NCBI GenBank assembly: GCA_003565295.1
Contig: PXCO01000093.1
Coordinates: 1-44,204, forward strand
DNA length: 44,204 nt
Reading direction: 5' to 3'
Source of the DNA: Cyclobacteriaceae bacterium
GTDB lineage: Bacteria > Bacteroidota > Bacteroidia > Cytophagales > Cyclobacteriaceae
Position numbers and translations under genes: made by a program. This document shows, in pieces, positions 32,362 to 41,852 of this stretch (positions are counted from its first letter, which is position 1; every line of letters starts with the position of its first letter). The notes beneath the pieces are model-generated. The model searched no databases and was not told where the DNA came from. It saw only the letters and a program-made list of their open reading frames with translations.

Positions 32362-33615
32362 ATGAAAAAAACACGACCCAACAAACAAAAAACAGGAGTT
32401 TCTAGAAGATCCGCCATACAATCCGTGCTAGGTCTCGCCGGGACATCCATGATCCTACCCCTCAGTTCCTATGCCAGGCAACCTGCCCCAGAATCCTTAT
32501 ATGGAGATGTGAAAGTCACCAAACTTGAGACCTTCCTGGTGAAACCCAGGTGGATTTTCCTCAAAGTACACACCGATGCTGGAGTGGTTGGGCTGGGCGA
32601 ACCATTACTGGAAGGCAGGGCGCTGACCATACAAACCGCCATCAAGGAAATCGAACCCTATTTACTGGGAAAAGACCCCAGAAAGGTAGTGCATCACTGG
32701 CAGGCAATTTATAGACATGCTTTTTACAGGGGTGGGCCAATACTTACGAGTGCATTGAGCGGTATAGACCAGGCCCTTTGGGACATCAAGGGGAAATTGC
32801 TAGGGGTGCCTGTTTACGAATTGTTTGGTGGGCCTACCAGGGATAGGGTCAGGATTTACGGCAGGGCCAGTAATGCCGAAGACATGAAGAAAAGGAAGGC
32901 GGAGGGATATACTGTGATCAAAACAGGCGTGGCCAAGAAAAAACCGGCTGGAATTGTGGAAAACCCGGCTTTTGTAAAGTATGCCGTAGATAATTTTGCC
33001 TCTCTTAGGGAAGCCGGTGGGGACGAAATGGATATAGGCATAGATTTTCATGGGGCCATCAGCCCACAAACGGCAAAGCTGTTGATCAAAGAATTGGAGC
33101 CCTTTCAACCCATGTTTATAGAGGAACCCTGCCAGGCACAAAATGTAGATGTGATGGTGGATATTGCCCGGGGCACCCACCTTCCCATAGCCACAGGTGA
33201 GCGGATATTCACCAAATGGGGGTTCAGAGAAATTTTAGAAAAAGGAGCCGCTAGCATACTCCAACCCGATATTTGCCATGCCGGTGGGCTCACAGAGTGC
33301 AGGTTGATCGCGGGTATGGCGGAAGCCTACTATGCCGCTATCGCACCACACAACCCCATGGGGCCAATTTCACTGGCCTGTGGACTTCACCTTGCCGCCA
33401 GCATTCCCAATTTTCTGGTACAGGAACAGGTCTCCCTTGGGGAAGGCTATTTGAAAAACCCCTTTAAATTGCAATCGGATGGAAGCGTTTTGATCCCCGA
33501 TGCTCCGGGATTAGGGGTGGAACTGGACGAAGATGCCATGGAGGATAAAATTGGACATGACTGGACGAACCCTGAAAGTTACGACCCCTTTGATGGATCA
33601 GTGGTGGATTGGTGA
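32362..33615 (+). CDS. D-galactonate dehydratase-like enolase-superfamily enzyme with Tat-type signal
   Basis: 417 residues, closely resembling DgoD: KVTKLETFLVKPRWIFLKVHTD at the start of the domain, YRGGPILTSALSGIDQALWDIKGK, the metal ligands in DIGIDFHGAIS, MFIEEPC and ATGERIFTKWG, the catalytic His in IAPHNPMGPIS, and a C-terminal DAPGLGVELDED. It would dehydrate D-galactonate to 2-keto-3-deoxygalactonate. An N-terminal SRRSAIQSVLGLAGTSMILP looks like a Tat signal, unlike cytoplasmic E. coli DgoD. Kinase and aldolase partners (DgoK/DgoA) are not nearby. The paralogue directly upstream suggests uronate or aldonate use in the envelope. Confidence 0.87.
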   Translation: MKKTRPNKQKTGVSRRSAIQSVLGLAGTSMILPLSSYARQPAPESLYGDVKVTKLETFLVKPRWIFLKVHTDAGVVGLGEPLLEGRALTIQTAIKEIEPYLLGKDPRKVVHHWQAIYRHAFYRGGPILTSALSGIDQALWDIKGKLLGVPVYELFGGPTRDRVRIYGRASNAEDMKKRKAEGYTVIKTGVAKKKPAGIVENPAFVKYAVDNFASLREAGGDEMDIGIDFHGAISPQTAKLLIKELEPFQPMFIEEPCQAQNVDVMVDIARGTHLPIATGERIFTKWGFREILEKGAASILQPDICHAGGLTECRLIAGMAEAYYAAIAPHNPMGPISLACGLHLAASIPNFLVQEQVSLGEGYLKNPFKLQSDGSVLIPDAPGLGVELDEDAMEDKIGHDWTNPESYDPFDGSVVDW

Positions 33616-33683
33616 TTAAGGCACTGCACCTAAGGTATGAGCTTCCTTTTCTTGCTGCATTTAAAAAATCCAATAAATGCTGT

Positions 33684-33691
33684 TACTTTTG
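33684..33691 (+). promoter_or_regulatory. Candidate -7 element for the M16 peptidase gene
   Basis: TACTTTTG is an exact TAnnTTTG match, 16 nt before the ATG at 33707. No TTG stands at the usual -33 distance. If real, the leader is very short and the in-frame Met at 33677 cannot be the start. Confidence 0.35.
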
Positions 33692-33706
33692 CAGGCGAAT
33701 ATGGGT

Positions 33707-34936
33707 ATGGATTATCAAGTAAAAGAACTCAGCAACGGTATCAGGATTATTCACCAACAAATCCCACATACCCGTATGGTGCATTCCGGGTTTGTGTTGG
33801 ATATAGGCAGCAGGGATGAGAGAGAAGGTCAAGAAGGGTTGGCACATTTTTGGGAGCATATGGCCTTTAAGGGCACCCAAAAGCGAAAAGCCTTCCACAT
33901 CATCAACCGGCTAGAAGCCGTAGGGGGGGAATTGAACGCTTATACCACCAAGGAAAAAATTTGTTTTTATGCCTCTGTATTGAAACAGCATTGGGGGAAG
34001 GCCTACGAACTGCTCTTTGACATCACCTTCGACTCCATTTTTCCACCCAAGCAAATAGAAAAAGAAAGACAGGTCATCCTGGAAGAAATGGCCATGTACA
34101 GGGATTCGCCGGACGATAGCGTACAGGATGAATTCGACGAGATTCTTTTCCCTGGTCATGCCTTGGGCAAAAACATCCTGGGCACGGAGGAAACCGTAAA
34201 CAGGTTTAGCCAGAAAGATTTTTTGAACTTCCTACATGAAAGGCTGGACACCTCCAAGGTAGTATTTTCAGTGGTAGGCAATATCAGCTTTACCAAAGTG
34301 CTGGCTAAAGTCGCCCCCCTCTTGGAAAATATACCCACAAAAAAAAGCAGGCAAATCAGATATGAGGCTAAATCCTACACTCCAAAGGATACCGTGGTCT
34401 ATAAGGAAGTCACCCAAGCTCATTGTGCGCTGGGCAAGCAGGCTATATCCCTCCACGATCCCAGGAGATTCAAGCTATACCTATTGAACAATGTGCTCGG
34501 TGGTCCTAGCATGAATTCCCGCTTAAACCTGGCCCTACGGGAAAAACATGGCATGGTATACAGCATAGAATCCGTTTATCAGGCCTTTACCGATACAGGT
34601 TTTATTGGCATTTACTATGGCACGGAGGAAAAAGCTGCCGCCAAAGCCAGGCGCATTGTGTTAAGAGAACTCAGAAGAATTAGGGACAAAAAGCTCGGGA
34701 CCCTACAACTGCATATGGCCAAGGAGCAGGCCATTGGCCAAATGGCCATGGCGGAGGAGAATTATGTGGGGCTGATGCTCGTATACGGGAAAAACCTCTT
34801 GGACAAGGGGCATGTGGAACCATTGGAGAATATCTTTGGTATGATCCGTTCGGCCACTGCGGAAGAATTGCAGGATTTGGCCATGGAGATCTATGACGAA
34901 TCCCGGCTTAGTTTTCTCACCTATCTGCCAAAATAA
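33707..34936 (+). CDS. M16-family zinc peptidase (processing-peptidase-like)
   Basis: 409 residues from the chosen start MDYQVKELSNGIRII, in line with homologues that begin just before the SNGIRxI motif. The inverted zinc motif is in GLAHFWEHMAFKGT (H-x-x-E-H), with the third ligand Glu in VILEEMAMYRDSPDD about 75 residues on. The C-terminal half is the usual inactive partner domain, which includes GGPSMNSRLNLALREKHGMVYSI. No signal peptide is seen. Substrate unknown; single-chain members act as dimers on small unfolded peptides. Earlier in-frame Met codons at 33677 and 33701 are less likely starts. Confidence 0.88.
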   Translation: MDYQVKELSNGIRIIHQQIPHTRMVHSGFVLDIGSRDEREGQEGLAHFWEHMAFKGTQKRKAFHIINRLEAVGGELNAYTTKEKICFYASVLKQHWGKAYELLFDITFDSIFPPKQIEKERQVILEEMAMYRDSPDDSVQDEFDEILFPGHALGKNILGTEETVNRFSQKDFLNFLHERLDTSKVVFSVVGNISFTKVLAKVAPLLENIPTKKSRQIRYEAKSYTPKDTVVYKEVTQAHCALGKQAISLHDPRRFKLYLLNNVLGGPSMNSRLNLALREKHGMVYSIESVYQAFTDTGFIGIYYGTEEKAAAKARRIVLRELRRIRDKKLGTLQLHMAKEQAIGQMAMAEENYVGLMLVYGKNLLDKGHVEPLENIFGMIRSATAEELQDLAMEIYDESRLSFLTYLPK

Positions 34937-34954
34937 CGATTTAAGCGAATACAC

Positions 34955-35593
34955 ATGTTGGATCAGGCATTAATGCAATATTGTGAACTGCACAGTGAGG
35001 AGGAAGATGAGATCCTAAAAGAACTCAGCAGGGAAACCCACTTAAAAGTTTTAAAACCGAGAATGCTATCCGGACACCTTCAGGGAAAGTTCTTGTATCA
35101 GATGGTGAAATTGGTCAATGCCAGGAATGTGCTTGAAATAGGAACCTATACCGGTTACGGAAGCATCTGCATGGCTAGGGGACTGGCAGAAAACGGGAGA
35201 TTGCTTACCATAGACATCAATGCAGAACTTGAAGAAATGGTGAGGAAATACTTTAAAAAATCCGGATTGGAGGAAAAAATAACCTATAAGATAGGCGATG
35301 CCATGGAGGTGCTCCCCAGGCTGGACACCCTTTTTGACCTTATTTTTTTAGATGCCGATAAGATCAATTATGTCAACTATTACGAATTGACCGTTGAACG
35401 CTTAAGGCCCGGTGGAATATTGTTGGCAGACAATATCCTATGGTCGGGTAAGGTGCTTGCCAAAAACCGGAAAAAACTGGATAAAGACACAGAGGCTATC
35501 TTGAGATTTAATAAATTAGTGAATGATGACCCAAGGGTTGAAAATGTGGTATTGCCTTTTAGGGATGGAATTATGATGGCTAGAAAGCGTTAA
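34955..35593 (+). CDS. Class I SAM-dependent O-methyltransferase (caffeoyl-CoA OMT-like)
   Basis: 212 residues. The AdoMet-binding motif I is VLEIGTYTGYGSICMARGL (about residues 60-78), then LLTIDIN with the ribose-binding Asp, and FDLIFLDADKINYVNYYE with the metal-binding Asp pair of the O-methyltransferase family 3. GGILLADNILWSG contains the second metal-site Asp-Asn. The acceptor is unknown in bacteria of this type. It lies 18 nt after the M16 gene and 6 nt before the transglycosylase, so the three are probably co-transcribed. Confidence 0.9.
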   Translation: MLDQALMQYCELHSEEEDEILKELSRETHLKVLKPRMLSGHLQGKFLYQMVKLVNARNVLEIGTYTGYGSICMARGLAENGRLLTIDINAELEEMVRKYFKKSGLEEKITYKIGDAMEVLPRLDTLFDLIFLDADKINYVNYYELTVERLRPGGILLADNILWSGKVLAKNRKKLDKDTEAILRFNKLVNDDPRVENVVLPFRDGIMMARKR

Positions 35594-35599
35594 TCTAAG

Positions 35600-37189
35600 A
35601 TGAAGAAGTTGCTTTTACTTTTATGGATGACAGGCCTGGGAATGGCCGGACACCTTTGGGCTCAGGCACCGGAGGTGCCCTCGGTCATCTATTTTGCAGA
35701 CATGACCCTCAAACTTAACGAACAGGCTCGAAGAGAAATACAGGCAGATGTGAATGCCCTCTACCGCAGCCCCAATTACTTCCAAATCAAGCTAGACCGG
35801 GTAAATCTCTACATGCCCACCGTTGAGCGGGTATTGCGGGAACAGGGTGTGCCCGTAGACCTAAAATACCTGGTCATCCAGGAAAGCAGCCTTATTTCTG
35901 ACGCCGTGTCCACCTCAAATGCTGTGGGTTTTTGGCAATTTAAAAAGGGCACTGCGGAGGAAGTTTTTCTCAGAGTGGACAATCAAATTGACGAAAGGAA
36001 AAATATTGTGGCCAGCACCCGGGGCGCAGCTTTGTACCTCAAAAAACACCAAAACCACCTGGACAATTGGGCCTGTGCATTGGTTTCTTACCAAATGGGC
36101 CTAGGAGGTGCCAGGGGTTATTTTGGGGATAAATACAAAGGAAAAAAAACCATGGACATTGACCGTAATTCCCATTGGTACCTGAAAAAATACCTGGCTC
36201 ATAAGGTGGCCTTCGAGGGAAAAACCGGCATGATGGTAAGCAATGGGGGCTACCTTCACGAACACCCCGTAAAAGGCCCCACTTCGCTTTCTTCTCTTTC
36301 CAAAACATTGGGCGTAAGTGAAAATCACCTTAAAGAATACAACAAATGGACGAGCACCGGGCAAATCCCAGGGGATAAAACCTATGTAGTCACCTATATC
36401 CGTAAGGATATCGCACCTACCCGGCCGGCCATTTCCACCACGGAACCTACGCCTTCTGCCTCGCCTGACCTTAGCGGCCCCAGGGTACGCCAAGCCCAGG
36501 CCTATCCCCGGGTCACAGGAAACATTGCAAAAGCCACTCAACCCGGTCAAATCAAGGTAAATGAAATAAAGGCTGTTAGGGCATCCCGAAGTGGCCCCAT
36601 TACCCAACTCGCCATTCAGACCGGTAAAAAGGAGCGCAGGCTAAGACGTGTAAACGACTTGAGCAAGTCAGATGGAATCATAGAAGGACAATACTATTAT
36701 ACCAAAAGGAAAAAAGGCAAGGCTAAGGTAAGCGAACATGTGGTGCAGCCAGGAGAAACCCTATGGTCCATTTCCCAAAAATATGGCATTCGCCTTCATT
36801 CTTTAAAAGCCAAAAACCGCATATATAAGGATAAAGACCTCTCACCAGGAATGGTATTACTGCTTCAAGATTACAGGAGAAGGAACGAGGATGTTGAAAT
36901 CATCAGAAAGTCTCGGCCCACAACAACCCCCCAACGGGCTAGTGCCAACGGCCAAACCCAATCCCCTAACACCAACACTGCCGCAGTATCCACCTCAACA
37001 TCCAACCATTTGCCTAGTACCCAGGAGGAGGGTAGCAAAAGTATAGAGCACCTCATCCAGCCGGGTGACACCTTATATGCCCTGTCCAAAAAATATGGGG
37101 TATCGGTGGATCAGTTAAGGTCTTGGAATGGGCTTGATGAAAGCAGTATCCTTAAGGTGGGACAAAAATTAAAGATCTTCCAGCAATAG
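35600..37189 (+). CDS. MltD-like lytic transglycosylase with two LysM domains
   Basis: 529 residues. A signal peptide (LLLLLWMTGLGMAGHLWAQ) precedes an SLT domain (about residues 55-210) with the catalytic Glu in YLVIQESSLISDAVS and the conserved AVGFWQFKKGTA. A low-complexity Thr/Pro/Ser linker follows. Two LysM modules are visible: EHVVQPGETLWSISQKYGI (about 380-420) and EHLIQPGDTLYALSKKYGV (about 483-527), which bind peptidoglycan. The enzyme cleaves MurNAc-GlcNAc with formation of 1,6-anhydroMurNAc in the periplasm. Family layout is complete. Confidence 0.93.
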   Translation: MKKLLLLLWMTGLGMAGHLWAQAPEVPSVIYFADMTLKLNEQARREIQADVNALYRSPNYFQIKLDRVNLYMPTVERVLREQGVPVDLKYLVIQESSLISDAVSTSNAVGFWQFKKGTAEEVFLRVDNQIDERKNIVASTRGAALYLKKHQNHLDNWACALVSYQMGLGGARGYFGDKYKGKKTMDIDRNSHWYLKKYLAHKVAFEGKTGMMVSNGGYLHEHPVKGPTSLSSLSKTLGVSENHLKEYNKWTSTGQIPGDKTYVVTYIRKDIAPTRPAISTTEPTPSASPDLSGPRVRQAQAYPRVTGNIAKATQPGQIKVNEIKAVRASRSGPITQLAIQTGKKERRLRRVNDLSKSDGIIEGQYYYTKRKKGKAKVSEHVVQPGETLWSISQKYGIRLHSLKAKNRIYKDKDLSPGMVLLLQDYRRRNEDVEIIRKSRPTTTPQRASANGQTQSPNTNTAAVSTSTSNHLPSTQEEGSKSIEHLIQPGDTLYALSKKYGVSVDQLRSWNGLDESSILKVGQKLKIFQQ

Positions 37190-37204
37190 AGTGAGGTATG
37201 TTCA

Positions 37205-37212
37205 TATATTTG
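37205..37212 (+). promoter_or_regulatory. Candidate -7 element for the DUF3078 gene
   Basis: TATATTTG is an exact TAnnTTTG match lying 22 nt before the ATG at 37235, a typical distance for Bacteroidota promoters. No clear TTG occurs at -33. Confidence 0.4.
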
Positions 37213-37234
37213 CAAGCATTATCCCAATGATCAC

Positions 37235-38239
37235 ATGCGATTTACACGCTTTTTCCTTGCTTTGATCGGCTTCTTTTTGTGGTTCTCCCCAATTATGGCA
37301 CAAGATGAAACCCCCTTGGTCCGTGCAGATACCGTTATCATAAGCGGGGATACTTTGGTGATGCTGGGAGACTCTTTGATCATAGAGCCTACCCCCATAG
37401 AATTATATTGGGAAGCGGGTGGGAATTTCAGCTTAAGCATACAGCAGGTGGCCCTCAGCAATTGGGCTGCTGGAGGCGCTTCCTCATTTGCGTTGAACAC
37501 TGGTCTACAATTGTTTGCCAACTATAAGAGGGACAATAAAATCTGGGACACCAAACTCACGGTAAACTACGGGATCAACCGACAAGGAGGACGGGCGTTT
37601 CCCACCAGAAAAACCAATGACAATTTCATATTTATCAGTAAATATGGTAGGGAGCTTACGGAAAAAATTTACCTCTCCACTCAAATTGACGCCCGAACTC
37701 AACTACTGGAAGGTTATCGCTATTTCCGACCGGCAGGTGCTGAGCAGGAAAGTAGAAACCGGATTTCTGACCTCTTAAGCCCTGGATATGTTCAATCCTC
37801 CACTGGTTTGAATTATCAAACACAATACGGAAAAAACAACAACAACAAATTTTCTGCTATTTTCTCCCCCTTCACGGGGAGGTTCACCATCGTGTTAGAC
37901 GACTCGCTGAGCAATGCCGGTGCCTTTGGGGTGGTACCCGGGGAACGGGTGAGGCCGGAGGCCGGAGTTTCATTTAGCACCTCCATAGACACCCAGCTGA
38001 TGGAAAATGTCAGATGGAAGGCAGACCTGAACCTGTTTTCAAATTATGAAAGGCTTGGGAACATGGTCATCAACTTTAATTCCGTGATAAATTTGCGGGT
38101 AAACCAGTACATCACCACAAGGATAGAGACCATCATGATCTATGATGAAAGTGTGTTCATCGAACAGGAGGACGGGACCTCCTCACGTGCCATTCAATTG
38201 CAGAATCTGATCAATTTTGGGATTGCCGTCGATTTTTAG
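37235..38239 (+). CDS. DUF3078 outer-membrane beta-barrel protein
   Basis: 334 residues with an N-terminal signal peptide (FFLALIGFFLWFSPIMAQ). The core starts with WEAGGNFSLSIQQVALSNWAAGG, the conserved DUF3078 opening, followed by alternating amphipathic strands (LTVNYGINRQGG, RFTIVLDDSLSN, WKADLNLFSNYERLG) and an aromatic C-terminus (FGIAVDF) suited to BAM insertion. Function unknown, Bacteroidota-specific. Convergent with dnaX, whose coding region overlaps its end by 4 nt. Confidence 0.88.
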   Translation: MRFTRFFLALIGFFLWFSPIMAQDETPLVRADTVIISGDTLVMLGDSLIIEPTPIELYWEAGGNFSLSIQQVALSNWAAGGASSFALNTGLQLFANYKRDNKIWDTKLTVNYGINRQGGRAFPTRKTNDNFIFISKYGRELTEKIYLSTQIDARTQLLEGYRYFRPAGAEQESRNRISDLLSPGYVQSSTGLNYQTQYGKNNNNKFSAIFSPFTGRFTIVLDDSLSNAGAFGVVPGERVRPEAGVSFSTSIDTQLMENVRWKADLNLFSNYERLGNMVINFNSVINLRVNQYITTRIETIMIYDESVFIEQEDGTSSRAIQLQNLINFGIAVDF

Positions 38240-39947
38240 AAATCCGTTTCCAGTCCAAACCTCTTCTGAAGTTCCTTCATGGCAGGGGACTTTTCCAATA
38301 GGTAATTGAGCTTGTCGGTGGAAGTGTATAGGTTTTTGCCGTTTTCTTCCTCTTGCTTCACCTCACAGGTCACCTCCACCTCAGGATGTTTGAGCTTCTG
38401 CTTGAGTAAGCGGTTTATTTCCGGTTTGCATTTCTCGAATATGTCCTGTTGCAATTCACCGTGCAGGGAAAAATGAACCTGACAACCTCGCAATTCAAAA
38501 GATTGCTTAAACACAGCTATTTCCATGTTTCTGTGGCTTTGCTTATACCCTTGAATGATTTCCTCCAGGGCCCACCCCACTTTTTCCTTTGATACTTCAG
38601 CAGCAGGTCCCTCAGAACTCTCCGCCTTTTTAGCTACAGAAGCTTCTTTTGTTTCGGGGACTTCGATTTTATCTCTTACGGCCGCTTTTGCCTCCTCTAT
38701 GTTTCTAGGGATGGATAGGGTTTTCCTGAGGTCACTCTTTTTGCCATTTCCGTTGAAACCAAGCGTTGATTGCACCGGAGCACCTGAACCCTCTTCAGTG
38801 GTTATACTTTTTTTTTTGACTCTTCCTGAGCCAGCGTCGCCAAAGTGATGGCGTGAGGTAGTTTGGCCAGTTTCATCAACACCAATTCTACATGCAAACG
38901 CTGATTTTTGCTGGCCTTATAGGAGATTTCCGCTTGGTTGCAAATATTGAGGGAGGAAAGTAAAAAGGATAATGTAGTCCTTTCGGATTGATCTTTATAC
39001 CGTTCTTTGGTGCTTTCCGACACTTCCATTAAGGCAATGGTGGCAGGATCCTTCGCCACCAAAAGCTCCCTCAAATGGGATGCAAGTCCCACTAGAAAAT
39101 TATGTCCGTCAAAGCCATTTTTGAGAATTTCATCAAAAATCAACAGGGCAGATGAAATACTTTCTTCCAAAATGGCATCCGTCACCTTGAAATAGTAGTC
39201 ATAATCCAGTATGTGCAAGTTGGAAATGGCCTCCTGATAGGTGACCTTATTTCCGGCAGAAAAGGTAACGATCAGGTCAAAGATAGATAAGGCATCTCTC
39301 AAAGCACCGTCTGCCTTGGTGGCTATCAGGCGCAGGGCTTCATCCTCATAGCTAATGCCCTCTTTTCCCGATATGTACTTCAGGTGCTCAGTGATGTCGT
39401 TTATTTGTATACGGTTAAAATCGAAAATCTGACATCTGGAAAGAATAGTGGGGATAATCTTGTGCTTCTCAGTGGTGGCCAATATAAAAATAGCATGTTT
39501 TGGGGGCTCCTCCAGCGTTTTCAGAAAGGCATTAAAGGCCGCTACGGAAAGCATGTGAACTTCATCTATGATATACACCTTATATTGTCCCTTTTGGGGG
39601 GCGTATCTAACCTGGTCCACAAGGTTTCGAATGTCGTCCACGGAGTTGTTCGAAGCCGCATCGAGTTCATGTACATTGAAGGCACTGTTGTCATTAAAAG
39701 CTCTGCAGGAGTCACACTGGTTACAAGCTTCTACGTCATTGGTTTTGTTTTCGCAGTTAATCGTCTTAGCCAATATCCTGGCGCAGGTGGTTTTACCTAC
39801 CCCCCTGGGGCCACAAAATAAGAATGCCTGGGCCAAATGTTGATTTTTAATGGCATTTTTAAGCGTGGTGGTAATGTGTTGCTGACCAACCACACTTTTA
39901 AAATCTGAGGGCCTGTATTTCCTGGCTGAAACTACAAAATTTTCCAT
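38236..39947 (-). CDS. dnaX: DNA polymerase III gamma/tau subunit, split in two frames at an A10 run
   Basis: Clamp-loader ATPase subunit. The first frame (39947 to 38802) gives 381 residues with Walker A in CGPRGVGKTTCARIL, a four-Cys zinc module (C-x8-C-x2-C-x2-C in the NDVEACNQCDSC region), DEVHMLS (Walker B) and the sensor-1 stretch FILATTEKHKI. It ends EESKKKV-stop at ten consecutive A residues on the coding strand (complement of 38808-38817). A -1 shift on that run continues as SITTEEGSGAP into a 179-residue frame that starts with GTG and carries the tau-like tail, for about 570 residues in total. A weak hairpin (CTGAA-n5-TTCAG) follows the run by about 9 nt. Both products may be made, as in other dnaX genes that use slippery A runs. 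Confidence 0.88.
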
Positions 39948-40029
39948 CGCCGCAAGTTATAAAATTAATCCTTTCCTTAAACCCGGTAGCCGGATTTTTC
40001 AGCGTTTTTCCCTTAGGCCATTCCTTTTC

Positions 40030-40821
40030 CTAAAGGTCCACAGAAAGTCCGGTTCTAAAAGAAAAAATTAAATTGGTAATGGGCACAATAGGCCTGTTCT
40101 CATAACTTATTTCAAAGGTGTTGGTAAAAGAAAGCCAATCGCTGATCTTGGTGTTCAGCACCATGTTGCTGCTGAGCCTATGCCGGAAATTGGATATGCC
40201 GGCATCATACCCCACCTGGTAATAATTTACAATATTGATATCCACATATTCATTGATGGTAGACCGAAAGGAAATGTAATTGGAACTTTTAATTAGTTCT
40301 ATATCCACTATTTGCTCCTCATAGGGGTGCCTCCAGGTTTCCCATTCATACAGCCCCCCCACGCCAAGTATCAACTTGGTTTCTTCACTGTCTATCAATT
40401 TGAACCTGAAAGACCCTCCTGCCAGTAGCCTGGGGTCCAGGCCTCTGAAATTGTCATAAGAATATTGGGTGAAGACCTCATAATTAATGGTGTTTTCCCT
40501 GAAAAGATTCATTCTAAGATGGGCAAAGCCAAAATTGAGGAAATCATTTTCGTTGATGCGTAGATAATCCAGTTTAGAGACAAGGATATAGGCATGCTTA
40601 TTGGGATGGTACAGGGCGTTTAAATTTAAATTGTAACCAAAAAGGTTGACGGGATCATCCACACCTGCACTTCGGTTAAAAACATTCAACCCCGCGGTGG
40701 TCTTAGCCATGAATGCCCGGGCTGTATCTCTTTTCATCCTCAAGTTCTCGATGTTGAGGATTTGTGCTTGCAAATGGCCAAAAGCCGTAAGAAAGAATAG
40801 AAAAAGGAGAAGTCTTCTCAA
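40030..40821 (-). CDS. DUF481-like outer-membrane beta-barrel protein
   Basis: 263 residues with a signal peptide (LLLFLFFLTAFGHLQAQ, cleavage after QA). The rest is a DUF481-type barrel of short amphipathic strands: TAGLNVFNRSAG, YILVSKLDYLRIN, YEVFTQYSYDNFRGLDPRLLAGGSFRF, TKLILGVGGLYEWE and a C-terminus FSFRTGLSVDL. Family members are outer-membrane proteins of unknown function, some salt-stress induced. A well-spaced promoter lies upstream (40850-40879). Monocistronic by appearance. Confidence 0.85.
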   Translation of the reverse strand: MRRLLLFLFFLTAFGHLQAQILNIENLRMKRDTARAFMAKTTAGLNVFNRSAGVDDPVNLFGYNLNLNALYHPNKHAYILVSKLDYLRINENDFLNFGFAHLRMNLFRENTINYEVFTQYSYDNFRGLDPRLLAGGSFRFKLIDSEETKLILGVGGLYEWETWRHPYEEQIVDIELIKSSNYISFRSTINEYVDINIVNYYQVGYDAGISNFRHRLSSNMVLNTKISDWLSFTNTFEISYENRPIVPITNLIFSFRTGLSVDL

Positions 40822-40849
40822 AACGATTCAGGTTGGTTTAAATGGTGGG

Positions 40850-40879
40850 CAAAGTTAAGCACCTCATTGAAAAGAGCAA
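40850..40879 (-). promoter_or_regulatory. Bacteroidota-type promoter of the DUF481 gene
   Basis: On the minus strand: TTG (complement of 40877-40879), exactly 19 nt, then TAACTTTG (complement of 40850-40857), matching the -33 TTG/-7 TAnnTTTG consensus used by the Bacteroidota primary sigma factor. The ATG is 28 nt downstream. Confidence 0.65.
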
Positions 40880-40890
40880 AAACCCTACCT

Positions 40891-41754
40891 TTATCCCAGT
40901 TCAGGGCCGGCCACCAAAAAGTAATTTTCAGGTTTCCCAGGATAGGAATTCCCCTTCAAATACATGCGAAATAAATCCCTCTGCTTTACAAAACCCAAAT
41001 TTTCCACCAGCTCTACCAGTTTTTTTTGATGCATGCACACATCTATTACCACTTGACCCTTCTTTACCTGTGAGATCGCCTTCGATAGAAGAGAATTAGC
41101 CGACTTTACATCCTCAGCCACCAAAGGTCCGATTTGAGTAAACCGGGTTCCGGGCCTGCCTAAAACGTATCCCTTGAGGGTTTCGGTGCCGCCCATAAAC
41201 CAAGCCAAGTGCTTCGCCTGGCTTTGAAGATATGCCAATACCTCCTTCCTTTCTGCACCAAAATAGGCCCTGTCCCATCGTGCAATTTCTTCCAGATGGT
41301 CCGTAGAGACAGGAATAGGCCCCATAATTTCCTCCCAGGAAAACTGAAGAGAATTGAGTTCTAAAATATACCTTGCAAGCGCATATTCCTCTCTGAAACC
41401 AAGGGATTCATATACCGGATAGCCCGCAGGCGTGGCATCCAGTTTTATGGAAGCACAACCCTCTAATCGATGAATAATTGCTTTGAGTAACATTTTGCTG
41501 ATCCCACGGCCTCTGAATTTCCGATGAACCAACATCATGCTGATCCAGGCAACCTTATTTTCGAATGAAATAGCAGTGACGGTACCCACCAACTTCCCTC
41601 CAATCTTGGCCCCCAGACACAGGGATGGATTGGTATTGATAAATAATTCCCAGTCCCTTGGGGTCTGGTTCCATCCTTCGGCATCTTTTAAGGCCATCGC
41701 CATAGGAATGTCCGAGAGGGTAAGGGGCTGTATATTCACGGATACGTCGCTCAT
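40891..41754 (-). CDS. GNAT-family N-acetyltransferase with C-terminal extension
   Basis: 287 residues from the chosen start MSDVSVNIQPLTLSDIPMAM. The N-terminal GNAT domain (about residues 5-135) has the acetyl-CoA loop in MLVHRKFRGRGISKMLLKAI (the R-x-x-G-x-G/A motif). A second domain (about 150-285) resembles the YitH/HsE-type acetyltransferase tail: FGAERKEVLAYLQSQ, GYVLGRPG, IGPLVAEDVKSANSLL and FVKQRDLFRMYL. The acceptor is unknown. An upstream Met at 41799 would overlap the divergent permease start region, so 41754 is preferred. Confidence 0.85.
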   Translation of the reverse strand: MSDVSVNIQPLTLSDIPMAMALKDAEGWNQTPRDWELFINTNPSLCLGAKIGGKLVGTVTAISFENKVAWISMMLVHRKFRGRGISKMLLKAIIHRLEGCASIKLDATPAGYPVYESLGFREEYALARYILELNSLQFSWEEIMGPIPVSTDHLEEIARWDRAYFGAERKEVLAYLQSQAKHLAWFMGGTETLKGYVLGRPGTRFTQIGPLVAEDVKSANSLLSKAISQVKKGQVVIDVCMHQKKLVELVENLGFVKQRDLFRMYLKGNSYPGKPENYFLVAGPELG

Positions 41755-41852
41755 GACCGAAATTTCCAAAAAAATCGATTGAATACCCAATGAATACATG
41801 TGGGTTGGTTTTTTTTTCCTATTTTGGACAAAACTATTTGCCCAATTCTACC

